Shown here piece by piece: positions 34,518 to 44,643 of a stretch of 64,000 nt of DNA (positions are counted from its first letter, which is position 1; each line of letters begins with the position of its first letter). Source of the DNA: Nothophaeocryptopus gaeumannii. Taxonomy: Eukaryota > Ascomycota > Dothideomycetes > Mycosphaerellales > Mycosphaerellaceae. The notes under the pieces were generated by a model. That model had not been told where the DNA came from. It was given only the letters and a program-made list of their open reading frames with translations, and did not search any database. The stretch lies in contig JASISA010000022.1 of assembly GCA_031771865.1 (NCBI GenBank), forward strand, positions 868,001 to 932,000, read 5' to 3'. A program made the translations under genes and the position numbers.

Positions 34518-35303
34518 CTACTCGACTTCAGCCTTGCCCTCGAAGTTCTCACCCTCGACAAGGTCAGGTATCTCGTCGTCGTCATCGTCCTTCTTCTCCT
34601 CGCCCTCGCCACCCTTCTGGAGGCTTTGGTAGCTCTCAGCGAGCTTGCGCAGAGAGGCTAATGAGTCTGGGCCAAGCTGGTTGAGGATGCCGGGAACAAG
34701 CTCGGTGAGCTCCTTGTCCTCGCCGTTGCCGTAGATGGCGAAGGTGTTGGAGGGAACGGAAGCGTGCACTGCCGAACAGTCAGTTCCAGTCCCAGATTGT
34801 AGGTATGTTTGTACCATTTCGATGTCTTACCCTTTGGTGCAGAGAAGTGGATGACGTTGCCGTCAGACTTGAACATGTTGACCTCCTCAATTGCTTGAAT
34901 TGGCTGCACGTTCATCTTCTTCAAAGCGGTCTGCAGCTTCTTGTCGTCGGTGCCCGAGCTCTTGTGGACCTTCTTGACCTTTCGTCTCGGCGTACCCTTG
35001 CCTCTGTGAGTAGCATGTCAGATTCGGCACTTTCCAATTTGCGTGTATGGTTTAGCATCGTGGGAAACTCGGCGGGTGGCAGTCGGATCTATGGCTGAGG
35101 CTGCGACATAGAGTGGTTCGTGAAGGGGAAACTGCAGGGCCAATGTATCACTCACCCTACGTAAATGTCAGCCAAAGCTTGTCGTATGCACAGAACCCAT
35201 TTTTGGCGGCGGAAGTCGCGACTGCGTTCCTGCGACTGGCAGGACTCATGGACGTACCAATGCGCACTGCATTTTGCATGCGGGCCAGCTTTTCGTGATC
35301 CAT
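34518..35303 (-). CDS. EGD1: nascent polypeptide-associated complex subunit beta
   Basis: Beta subunit of the ribosome-bound NAC chaperone that shields nascent chains. My model has exons 35303-35258, a one-base exon at 35156, 35003-34831 and 34768-34518, giving 156 residues. The first exon encodes MDHEKLARMQNAVRI plus one base; the single G and the next A rebuild the invariant RIGGKGTPRRK ribosome-binding motif. The NAC domain follows (IHFSAPKVHASVPSNTFAIYG) and an acidic tail DDDDDEIPDLVEGENFE. Both introns around the one-base exon have a CTGAC branch point and proper ends. The alternative is one 256-bp intron with the acceptor two bases later, which would drop one conserved Gly. Confidence 0.9.
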
Positions 35304-35768
35304 GCTTGAAGGTGTTGCAGCGGGAGCCTCAGGGTCGGATACGGGGCAAAAATATCACCGTCTCAATCGCTGTCAGTATATGCAGCGATTTCTTCGACAG
35401 TTGGCTGGTCGTGTGGTGGTTGGATACAGGTGCTGATCACGTTGCTGCTTGCCTTCGTCGTCGACTGGACTTCGGGAGCTAGCCGAGCATTTGTGTGGCT
35501 TGGCACGCGCACGGGCGTTGTTTCTCTAAGGTGCTGTACTCTCTCACACATGTTCGCTCTCGTGGCTATCATGATTGCGGCGCTTGCGCATTGATGTGAT
35601 CGCGTTCTTGCGGACGAGAGCCTTCTCTTCCTGAAACAAAAGTCAATCAGGGAGCAAGCTATCCTATGGAGACTGGCCATTTTCGTATTACTTTAGTGTT
35701 TCTCTACAGGAATTGATATGTACAATGATGAATCGCAGCACTATTGGACCAGATCACCGACGCGGAGT
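35304..35768. other. intergenic region EGD1 / SDR
   Basis: 465 bp between two genes on the minus strand. It holds the dehydrogenase 3' end and the EGD1 promoter. On the minus strand a branch-point/acceptor-like signal ends near 35636 and is followed by about 20 codons of Lys/Arg-rich frame. This could be a leader exon of EGD1, but no start or donor pairs with it clearly. Confidence 0.35.
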
Positions 35769-36972
35769 CTAGCTCTTCTTCTTCAAACGTCCCTCGAGCT
35801 CTTCCTCTGTCCAGTCCCACAATTGCTTCGCCAACTTGGGTTTCTGAGCATGCCAAAAGCTACCACCACTCTTAGCCGCCACAGGCTTCCAGTAATGAGA
35901 CGATCGGACTTCCTCTTTCGATGCAGTGGCCGCCCACAACGAGTTCTTTGCGCCTCCAGGGACGTCCATGGTCACCAATCGCATCACGGGAAACGCCAGC
36001 TTCATCAGTGGATTGGTCTTCTGCTGTGAAGCGTACAAGTCGGTCATGATGACCCCGGGATGCAGACTGGTGGCCGTGATAGAAGGGTTCCTTCTTTGCA
36101 GCTCTCTGGCGTGGAGAATGTTGGCCAACTTGGACTGTCCATATCTTCGCCATGTAAGGAAGCCTGCCAGCTGGTCTTGTTCATATATAATGCCTGGTCC
36201 AGGTGCCATCATGTGTCCTTCAGAGCTGACGTTTATCACCCGAACATCCGAGTCTGGTAACTCTGCTGTCTTGAGAAGAGTTGGGAGCAGCAACTTGGTC
36301 AAGAACGCATGGCCTTTGATAAGAAGCACCTAAGTCAGCAAACTGTTCGAGACATCATGTACTTTCGAAGGTCGCATACCCATATGATTAGTCCCTGCAA
36401 AGAAGAAGATTAAAGTATCAGTATCTGTTGCGAGATATTATGTCACTAGACTTTATGTCGCTTACCGAATTGTATCTCATAGCCTTCAAGTGTTTTCCCC
36501 CAGGGAACAGCCATAATCCCGGCATTGCTGCGAGACCATCAACGTTGGCAAGGGATCGTTTATACAGATTTTCCTCAATCGATTTACTTGATCAAGATGT
36601 CGAGGCGATCAGAACGGCTCTTGAAATCGTCGGCGGCCTTTTTGACAGAAGCCAAGGATGTGAGATCCAATTGGACGAAGGAGATATTGCCGTTGGGGAC
36701 TTGTTTCTTGATCTCTGCAATAGCACCTTCCGCTTTGGACTGCGTGCGTGCGGCAAGGAAAATCTCCTTCGGATTGTGTTTGGCAAGTTGGAGGACAGTC
36801 TCTTTTCCGAGGCCAGTGTTTCCTGTATGAAGCCCGCTCAGCAATGATCCTGAAGGATCACTTGGCTGCCTTTCCGAGGCGACCCACCTCCCGTAATCAA
36901 TATGACTTTGTTCTCCAAGCTAGGAATGTCATGATTGGGGTCAAATTTCTTGCCAAAGAGCCATTCGAGCAT
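35769..36972 (-). CDS. short-chain dehydrogenase/reductase (retinol dehydrogenase-like)
   Basis: NAD(P)-dependent SDR of 313 residues from five exons: 36972-36888, 36822-36588, 36527-36466, 36394-36380 (only 15 bp) and 36313-35769. Splicing rebuilds the cofactor motif ITGGNTGLGKE, the NAGIM block, TNHMGHAFLTK across the 15-bp exon, and the catalytic Ser in VINVSSEGH with YGQSKLANI (Tyr and Lys). LHPGVIMTDL follows. The layout matches fungal proteins annotated as retinol dehydrogenase-like, which act on unknown lipids or secondary metabolites. The gene starts 165 bp from a RIP-mutated transposon block, so its promoter is probably short or disturbed. Confidence 0.9.
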
Positions 36973-37137
36973 GCCTGCTGTTGCCGTTCAATGGATCGGT
37001 TGATTTCACGTGAAGCGCTTTTGTCTTGGTGACGTGTAGCGAGTGTTGTTACAGCCAAGCTGTCATGAAGGGATGCCCTGAAGAGAGAGCACACTGGGAT
37101 ACCCACGGGAATTGCTAAATCGCTAGTAATCTATAAT

Positions 37138-37620
37138 ATAAATACAACAACTAGCTACAGGGTATATTAGATAGCTTAGCAGTGTGAGAATTATTCAATT
37201 AGTAACTATTTAGGTAACTACTTCTATATTTAACTTAACTAAGCGCTAACTAAGCTAATCCTCTAATTTAGTATTTAGTATATAGCTTATTAGTTACTGA
37301 TCTCGCTAGCGATATTAGTTCCTTTAGCGCTCCTCTAACTAGTTAATATTAGCGCTATTATTAATTATAGCTACTCTTAAGATAGCTATAGACGCCTATA
37401 TAAGAGGGAAGCTAAGCGAGGTCTTAGTATATCGAGTAGGAAGTGTAGTTATGCCGGCTCGTACTACGTACGTAACGTATAACCTAGATATTAGTAGTAC
37501 GTAAGCGTAGCGCTAGAAAGAAGGTAACGATTAGTTCTAGTATTCGAACTACGTATAGTTCGAGAGCGTTCTATATACTACTATATACCTAATCTTATAG
37601 CCTAGGTCTAATAGAGATTA
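37138..37620. repeat. RIP-mutated AT-rich relic, left of the LINE
   Basis: From about 37200 to 37617 there is almost no CA and only a few TG dinucleotides, while TA is extremely common and CG and GC remain. C-to-T change at CpA on both strands explains this, the pattern of repeat-induced point mutation. No coding potential remains, so the original element cannot be named. The block stops abruptly where the LINE begins and resumes after the LINE end at 42791. Confidence 0.8.
37606..37618. repeat. probable left target-site duplication of the LINE
   Basis: GTCTAATAGAGA here matches GTCTAAGTAGAGA at 42791-42803, just past the element end, with one inserted base. An imperfect 12-13 bp duplication fits a non-LTR retrotransposon that inserted some time ago. 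Confidence 0.6.
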
Positions 37621-37786
37621 TGAACGAATTTGGGGAGGCGGCATTACCAAAACCTCAGAACATACGGAACCTATCAAGGCAATACACGCATCCAAAGCAC
37701 GGCTACACGCCGCTGTTGGCGGGTGCGCAGTCAGCGCTCGAAAATACTGATTCTCAGCATTAGAAGAAGAGAATTCTCTGCCAAGC

Positions 37787-39184
37787 ATGGCCAGTGCACA
37801 AGGCTGTGCTGCCTCAGGCACAGACAACGGACTAGAGCCATTTCAAGAGGTTACTGAAGAAACTACTACAGGCAGAGATACAGGGAGTATCAATCTAGCT
37901 TCCTACCCAACCTCCCAAGAGAAGGGGTATAGAGAGAAGAACGCAGCAGTAAACAAGAACCAGCAGGGTCCCCTCTCACCTTGGGAGGCCCTGAAAGAGA
38001 TTCAGAATGAGGCAGCTGAACTGATGCATCAGAGTCAACACTCCTCCCTCCAACCAGAGAGGGCAATCCAGATGATTCTGGATATGATTCACTCAACTGC
38101 AGCGCGGACCACGAAGCGCACCAACCAGGAAGCCACTCTGGAATCTATCCAACGGAGTATTACACAGATTCAGAAGAAGATAGAGCAGAGTCCAGGACCA
38201 AAGACAACCTGGGCTACAGTCGCAGCCCAACAGCCAGCCCAGCTGTCTAGCATCAAAGCACAAAGAGCTGCGTGCTCCTCAAGATTCACGTAGACAACGA
38301 AGCGACTAGGGCTGAGCTTAGGGATGCTGAAGCTACCCGGATTGTTTCGCGTTTTACTGCAGAAAGGAGGAACTGGGCACATGTAGTCGCAGTCAAGAAG
38401 GTCCCGATGGACTAGTTCTCACGACTACGGACCCTGCAGCAAGGAACCGAATGGCGGCAGACACCCAAGGCCTAGGCAAGGTCTTGAAGGAGGCAAGAAT
38501 AGCACAGAAAACCTTCCCAGTCAAGTCCACTTTGTTACAGTTGCAGGAAACGACCCTACTACACAGCGGATCCAGTCAATTGAGGAAGACAACAAGCGGC
38601 TAATACCCGGAATCCAAGTACAGAATGCCTGGTGGAAGGGCCAGAAAGCTATAGCAACGGGAACAAAGAAACAGAGCACTCTAGTAGTCGAACTGAAGAC
38701 GGTGGAAGCTGCTAGAGCTGCGGTAGAGAAGGGCATTATCATCTCCGGAGTGCTCCACGACACTGAAGAATGGGACCACCAATGGACAATAACACAGTGC
38801 TTCAACTGCCAAAGATATGGCCATATCGGCACAAGGTGCACAAACGGTACGGTGTGTGCAAGGTGTGGAGGAAGCCATAACATAAGAGAATGTGCGCACG
38901 AGAAGCTTGCAGAGGCAGACCGATTAAAGCACAGTAAATGCGGAAATTGCAGTCAGAACCACCCAGCTTGGCACTATATGTGCTCAAAGAGACAAGCAAT
39001 CAAGGACAAGATTCAGAGCATGAAGAAGATAGGGGCGAGCTACATGGCTAAGCTAACCTACAGTACTCCTAGCTCTACTTCTCCTCTGCCTTCCCCTCCT
39101 CTACAGCAAGGAGCGAATGGGGAGGGAGAGGACAAACAGCTACCCGGACAAGCCGCGAATATGTCCCAGGCAGGAGGCCAATAG
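37787..39184 (+). pseudogene. LINE ORF1, gag-like with CCHC zinc knuckles, broken
   Basis: The frame from the ATG at 37787 reads to a stop at 38293. Protein-like sequence continues in another frame after 38270, and a frame from about 38702 holds the knuckles. The first knuckle is CFNCQRYGHIGTRC (C-x2-C-x4-H-x4-C). Two more Cys/His clusters follow (CARCGGSHNIREC, CGNCSQNHPAWHYMC). A Gln-rich helical part precedes them. The RNA-binding knuckles are intact, but the frame is interrupted at least twice. Confidence 0.8.
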
Positions 39185-39326
39185 GAACAGCAGTAGAGAA
39201 GCGAACACTACAGAGGTTTGGGAGGCCAGTTGGGGCGGTGAACAGGGCTAAGACCATTGTACCGGAGCAAGGACAAGGGTCAATCCGACGAGCAATACAG
39301 CGGGATCAACCACCAGCTAGTACCCA

Positions 39327-42300
39327 ATGAACACACAACCGACACTAAGTATACTGCAGGCAAACGTACGGAAATCACAGGCTACCCACCGGCAGCTACT
39401 CGATGACAGCCAGAAAGACATTCTCGCTATCCAGGAGCCATACACTAACCCAAGCAATGGAAGAACAGTCACACATCCGAAGTACTATACTGTTGCAGGG
39501 AAGACAAAGACAGGAGAGTCGTATTCTACGTCCATAAGAAGTACAGCCTATCCGAATGGTCGCACCGGATTATGAGTAATCAGAAGATCCTAATCTCACT
39601 ACAAACGACAATAGGAACTGTACACCTCCATAACATCTATAACTGGGATGCGAGGCTTACAGTGGAGGAGCTTTAGAAGGTATTGAGGAACCGGGAGAAC
39701 ACGTTCTAGTTGGAGACTTCAATCTTCACCACCGTTGGTGGGGAGGACCGTTAGTACCACAGGAGGATCTTAGAGCAAGAGAGCTACGAGAGGCGTGTCG
39801 AGACACGCTATACCTAGCGACACCCTAGGCCTTGCTACCTGGAGAAAGACACCACAGTCCCAAACTGGGACGACGATAGACCTTACTCTTGCAACAGAGG
39901 AGACATCAAAGAGGATAACAGCATGTCAGCCAGGCAAGGAAGACATTGACTCTGATCATATCAGCATAGAGACAACTATTGACATAGGGATACAGGAGGA
40001 GACGAGAACAAGATGGATGTGGAAGGACACTAACTGGGAGGAGTTCAGAGAGACGCTCCAAAAGCTCCTACCTACAGCCGAAGGGACAACAAAGGAGGAT
40101 ATAGATAGCACCGTGAGTGATCTCAGCAATGCTCTACAAAAGACAAGGGACCTTGTTGTCCGGCGTAAAACATATCGGCCGCCAGATCCAAGGAGTGTGC
40201 CGGTGGTACTACATGCGATTCAGGAGGCTCGGCAGGCAAGACGGCATGCACAATGGACAGGGAGCGAGGAGCACTGGAAGGAGTGGAGGGCACGAAACCA
40301 GGAGAAAAGAGAACTATCCAGACAGAGAAAAGGAAACAGTGGAGGACCGCGGTTCACAAAACCGCTAGCGAGCCACAGGGAATGTGGAAGCTGGCTAAGT
40401 GGGCAAAGAACAGCGATAGCCCTATTCGACCTCCCCAGATGCCTACACTAACACACAATAACGATCAGTTCACGACGGACAGTGCGAAAACAGAGATCCT
40501 ACGGACAGCCCTTTTCCCAATGCCAGAGCCCGCAGACACATCAGACATCGAGAGCACCACATACCCAGAACCTGTCAATATAGCATGCGAAATTACAGAA
40601 GAGGAGGTACGAAAAGTAGTCCAAAGACTGCCGAACGACAAGGCTCCCGGCCTCGACGAGATACCAAACAGATGCATTAAGAAGTGCCTAGCTCAGCTAC
40701 TCCCTATCCTCCAACGCATCTTCCAACAGTGTGTTTCAATTGGCTACCACCCAGCCCAGTTTCGGAAAGCTAGGACGATTATGCTACAGAAGGCGGGTAA
40801 AGACTCATCTACTCCAAAGGGATGGAGGCCTATTGCCCTTCTATCGTGCATTGGCAAGATACTAGAAGCAATAGTTGCACGGAAAATAGGACAGGCTGTA
40901 CGGGAACATAAGTTGCTTCCTCAAAACCAAATGGCGCAAGCGGGTAGATCGACCGGAGACGCACTACGGTACATCCTTCAAAGCGTTCAGACTGCGTGGA
41001 AGAAAGGCAAGGTGGCCTCGGTGTTATCACTTGACATGACAGGAGCGTTTGACAAAGTCAATCACGAACGGTTAATCCACAACCTACGGTGCAGGAGGAT
41101 TCCATACTGGATTACAGCTTTTGTAGCGTCATTCCTGAAGGACAGAGAGACAACAATCGCTATCCCCGGATACGAGTCACCGGCAGCACGAGTGGCATGC
41201 GGAATCCACAAGGAAGCACCATCTCACCTATCCTGTTCCTCTTCTTTACAGCCTCCCTCCTAGAAGGAATGGAATACACCGAAGCAGTTGGGTTTGCAGA
41301 TGATACATACCTCATTGCAGTGTCAAATTCGACAAGAGGTACATGCGAGGCACTAGAAAAGGACCACAACAGCTGTCTACAATGGGCCTCAAGACATGGA
41401 GCTAAGTTCGCCCCTGAGAAATACAAAGTCATGCACTTTACAAGGGGCACAAGGAGCACATCCGAATCCCAGAGAACACCCAACATCCCGTCGCTCCAGA
41501 GTGGCCCAGAGGACACAATGAGGGTCCTAGGAGTAATCGTTGATAAGAGACTCAAGTGGCACGCACAGATAGAGAATACCCTTACAAAAGCAAAACGGCT
41601 AGAAGCTGCACTACGACGGATTACTGCTGCTACGTGGGGCGCCACGGTAGAGACAGCCCGTAAGCTATATATCTCAATGATCAGGCCAGCAGTAATGCAC
41701 GGGAGCGAGGTATGGATGGCAGGAAAGGAGACTGGAATCTCAAAAATGCTCCAACAAAAGCTACGGGTAATGCAGAATAGATTCCTACGGATAATCCTTG
41801 GGGCCTACCGAGCTACACCAACGCGACTGTTACACAAAGAACTCCAGATCGAAGACATTACCGAGTATGGGAAGAGAACTGCTATAGCTGCAATGGCTGC
41901 GCAGAGGCAGAGGCCGGATATACACCAGGCCATGCAAGAGCTGAAGGGGCGGATCCTACTAAAGTGCGGACAACTTGGGGCATATAGCAGACGCCTGAGA
42001 AAACCATACAGCTCGCCACTAGAGCAGACAGACGAGCAGGCTACTATCCTACGGTCCCAGCTCTCTCACATAGACAGAGCAGATCCAAAGAAGACTCGGA
42101 AAGCAACATGGACTATCCTCCAGGGCCAGTATGAGCGGGACGAGTCACAGAAGTGGACAATGCTAGGCGCGAAGGAATCCTCCCACTCGCGTTCAGGACT
42201 CCATGGAACACCAATACCCGGGAGCTTTATCGAGGGCTTAGCAAAGCCCAGGCCGCGATAGTGTTCCAGATACGGTCAGAGACAATTGGCCTTCCTCACT

Positions 42301-42506
42301 TCCTCCACAAGGTTGGGGTGCCCGACACTAGCCCCTACTGCGAATGTGGAGATAGAGGGACAGCTCGACACTACCTTGCCTACTGTACAAACATGCGAGA
42401 GAGTAGAAGGGAACTCATCTTAGCCACTAGATGCCAGGACGCGAGAAGATGGCTTACTGAGTTTCCTAGACAAACGGCAGCGTGGGCAATAAGGCATCTC
42501 CCATAG
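39327..42506 (+). pseudogene. LINE ORF2, endonuclease plus reverse transcriptase, broken
   Basis: The start at 39327 opens an apurinic-type endonuclease: LSILQANVRKS and then AIQEPY, with GDFNLHH at about 39710-39730 in a second frame. A reverse transcriptase domain follows from about 40600 (RPIALLSCIGKILE, LDMTGAFDKV, and FADDTYL at 41292-41312). Frame changes occur around 39575-39800, 40400 and 42150, and one falls inside the reverse transcriptase core near 41203 at the usual PQGS turn. The C terminus has a CECGDRGTARHYLAYC zinc-binding-like motif. The product cannot be made from this copy. Confidence 0.85.
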
Positions 42507-42769
42507 GACAATTCGAGTGGACCCTCAAACATCTCCCAGAGCAGGCCGGAGATCTCGAACCCAAGTAAGGAGGATGATGTTGACTCTGGCGTGTCAGCCA
42601 GCTGCCTACGAGCAAACATATTGGTTCTATAGTACTTAAGATGCAGTAGGGTGTAAGGCATAACAGAGAAGGGAGGAAGTTTTACGCTGTAGGCACTTTC
42701 TACAGGGTTTTCTTTTACAACATGTAGATATGCTAGAAGGGGCACGGCCTGTAGCTAGCTCGAATACAT

Positions 42770-42790
42770 TTATTATTATTATTATTATTA
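42770..42790 (+). repeat. TTA simple repeat at the LINE 3' end
   Basis: Seven tandem TTA units close the element. Short simple-sequence tails of this sort replace poly-A in several LINE families and mark the 3' end used for target-primed integration. Confidence 0.8.
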
Positions 42791-42925
42791 GTCTAAGTAG
42801 AGACTAAAGAAAGTAAGTTAATTAACTTATAACTATCTAAATTACTTCCTAATATACCTATAGGTAAAGCTACTCTATCCCCCTACCTATAGTACAAGTA
42901 TAAGAAAAATCTATAGCTCTATATA
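42791..42925. repeat. RIP-mutated relic, right of the LINE
   Basis: 135 bp with the same CA/TG-depleted, TA-rich makeup as the block left of the LINE, most likely the other half of the interrupted repeat. Bases 42791-42803 are the right target-site duplication. Confidence 0.7.
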
Positions 42926-43365
42926 GTTGCCCGAGTTTACGAGGGCTATATTACTGAGAACTTGGGACGTGAAGAAACCCATTCTAATTGGTCGAGAAAG
43001 ATGCACCCATCACGTGACTTTTAGCGCGAACTCCAGTTTAGCTGGATTTGGAAGAGACAGCACTTTGCACGCCTGCGTCTTCCTCAAAACACGACTGTTT
43101 TGGCGAAAGTTGGATTTATTTCAAGACACAATCAGGTCAGTATGCCTATCAATTTTTGTGTGGATGTGACCGTAGAGTGTTGCGTGAGTTGAAAGAAATG
43201 CGCCTGGTGTCTCATGCCAAGCCCGCCAAGCCCTCCAATTCCAGGGTCCAAGCAGCTTTGAAGCCCGCTTTTACGCTCGCTCTTCAAACCTAGGTCGTGA
43301 TCAATCAATTGCCAATCAGTATTGATTGAAGCCCACTAAACTCGGGCTGATCATTGGACGTTAGT

Positions 43366-43431
43366 CCGCGAGATACCTTGTATTTAAAGACTATAGAGAT
43401 CTTTGATATATACCTACAAGGTATCTAGCGG
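43366..43431. repeat. 17-bp inverted repeat (hairpin) inside the element
   Basis: CCGCGAGATACCTTGTA on the left pairs with TACAAGGTATCTAGCGG on the right with one mismatch, separated by about 32 bp of AT-rich loop. It could be the ends of a tiny decayed element or a structural part of the host element. Confidence 0.65.
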
Positions 43432-43490
43432 GCTCCGCCCAAAGATATGCCTAAAGTCCATTTGATTGGGGAAGTGATTGAGCCTGCTTC

Positions 43491-43726
43491 CGAGGGCTGG
43501 CCGAACTAGTCGTTGCCGGGTCTCAGAACATGTGCTCCAAATTCAACCAATTTTCTCGACAACTATTGCAGTAGAGACTACCAAGTTCGCATAGTAGAGA
43601 CAACCAGCTAAGTGTTATCGAATGGTATAAATTTTGTGTTATGGTTCGTCCATTCGGTAGTGTTAAAAAGAAGGGCATCTAACAAGTTTCTGGAGACCCA
43701 GCAACGACTAGTTCGGCCAGCCCTCG
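43491..43726. mobile_element. 236-bp MITE-like element with 38-bp terminal inverted repeats
   Basis: The left end begins CGAGGGCTGGCCGAACTAGT and the right end is its reverse complement over about 38 bp with one mismatch and one indel. The internal part is AT-rich and noncoding. TTC precedes the left end and follows the right end, a possible 3-bp target duplication. The near-perfect ends, compared with the diverged arms of the surrounding element, point to a later insertion. Confidence 0.75.
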
Positions 43727-44062
43727 TTCAAAGTTACCTGGACCCTGAGATTCGAAGGCTTGGCGTAGCTGGACCCTGAAAGCCCAGCTGCAGCCTGGGC
43801 GCGGTTTGCCTCAGGACGTCAATACGAGAGCCACGCGATAATTCACCGTTGCATAGACACCAAATTCAATAGATGGGCAGATACAGCCGTGTTCTGAAAG
43901 ATTTGAAAGTCTCGGCTGAATCAGGTGTGTTTAGGGAGGATGCAGGCGTGTGAGTCTATGGAGCGCTTTAAGATGTCGTCACGTGGTGTGTGTTTCTCAG
44001 TGGCCAATCAGAATGGGGTTTTTGGTGGAAAAGTTGCTAGTAAGATATGTCCTTCGGGCAAT

Positions 44063-44180
44063 TACAAGTAGTAAAGAAAGTCTAGCTACACTACTAATAA
44101 AGTAGAGGCTAAAGACGAAGATAAAGACAAAGACGAAGATAAAGATAAAGACGATAAGATAAAGGATATCGACGAAGGTA
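44063..44180. repeat. purine-rich low-complexity tract at the island edge
   Basis: Imperfect tandem copies of an AAAGACGAAGATAAAGAC unit run from about 44108 to 44170. CA and TG are scarce here too, which suggests a RIP-affected simple repeat marking the right edge of the transposon island. Confidence 0.55.
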
Positions 44181-44643
44181 AGCCGGAACCCAATTTGGGC
44201 GGAATAGCGGATGTAGCGCTTACCTTCTTCACATGCAGAGAGGGAGTCGATGCGGTCGCCAAGACACGGGTATTTCATATAGCAGCCTGCGGAGAGTTCA
44301 GCGTACCTACTGCTTGAAGTTGGCAGCAGCGGCTCTAGCCCTGGCCATTGCATCAACATATTTCCCCTTCGACGAACACCGCCCCGACACAGCGAATATC
44401 TCAGACACACGATAGCCGCTACCTACTGTGCTGTGCTGCTGCATGCACAGGCGGGCCGCTGGATACACGTGCACCCTTCAGTGCGCGCAGACGTGTTCCC
44501 CCAACGAATCTCATAGCAGACGGGCCCTATCGTTGCTCGCCATCACCACCGCTACCATCACAATGCGTGAGCGGACCTCCGAAGCACTCACGCTTGTTCG
44601 ATAGCGCAGGAATCGCTGGCTGGCTGGCTGGCCGGCTATACCA
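44181..44643. promoter_or_regulatory. leader/promoter of the tail-anchored protein gene
   Basis: About 460 bp between the transposon island and the start of the large protein gene. Normal composition returns here. The last part is C/A-rich like a leader and has a short GGCTGGCTGGCTGGCC repeat at about 44621-44636. No gene is seen. Confidence 0.4.

Larger units (their letters stand above)
37619..42790 (+). mobile_element. degenerate non-LTR (LINE) retrotransposon
   Basis: About 5.2 kb with the order of a two-ORF LINE: a zinc-knuckle ORF1, then endonuclease, reverse transcriptase and a C-terminal Cys/His motif, ending in a TTA repeat (42770-42790) in place of a long poly-A. Both reading frames are broken by several frame changes and stops, so this copy is not autonomous. 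Its base composition is normal, unlike the RIP block on both sides, and an imperfect duplication flanks it. It therefore appears to have inserted into an already mutated older repeat, or escaped strong RIP. I see no RNase H motif between the reverse transcriptase and the end. Confidence 0.88.
42926..44062. mobile_element. 1.14-kb element with long diverged inverted arms (fold-back-like)
   Basis: The two ends are inverted copies: GTTGCCCGA at 42926 pairs with TCGGGCAAT ending at 44062. Further in, a CCATTCT-ATTGG block and CACGTGAC recur in inverted order, and a CACGCCTGC block follows. An inner 38-bp pair (43225-43262 and 43727-43764) continues the symmetry, so the arms are about 335 bp each, diverged in the middle. 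TA flanks both ends (42924-42925 and 44063-44064), the target duplication of Tc1/mariner-type elements. No transposase frame is present, so it is non-autonomous. The loop holds a hairpin and a nested MITE-like element. Confidence 0.7.

Noticed and set aside
35170..35257. A 25-bp micro-exon instead of the one-base exon in EGD1
   Set aside because: It keeps the frame but inserts eight residues into an invariant motif and lacks a good donor; the one-base exon gives the exact family sequence.
35580..35640. Short Lys/Arg-rich frame on the minus strand between EGD1 and the dehydrogenase
   Set aside because: A good acceptor precedes it, but there is no matching start or donor and no domain; at most a leader exon.
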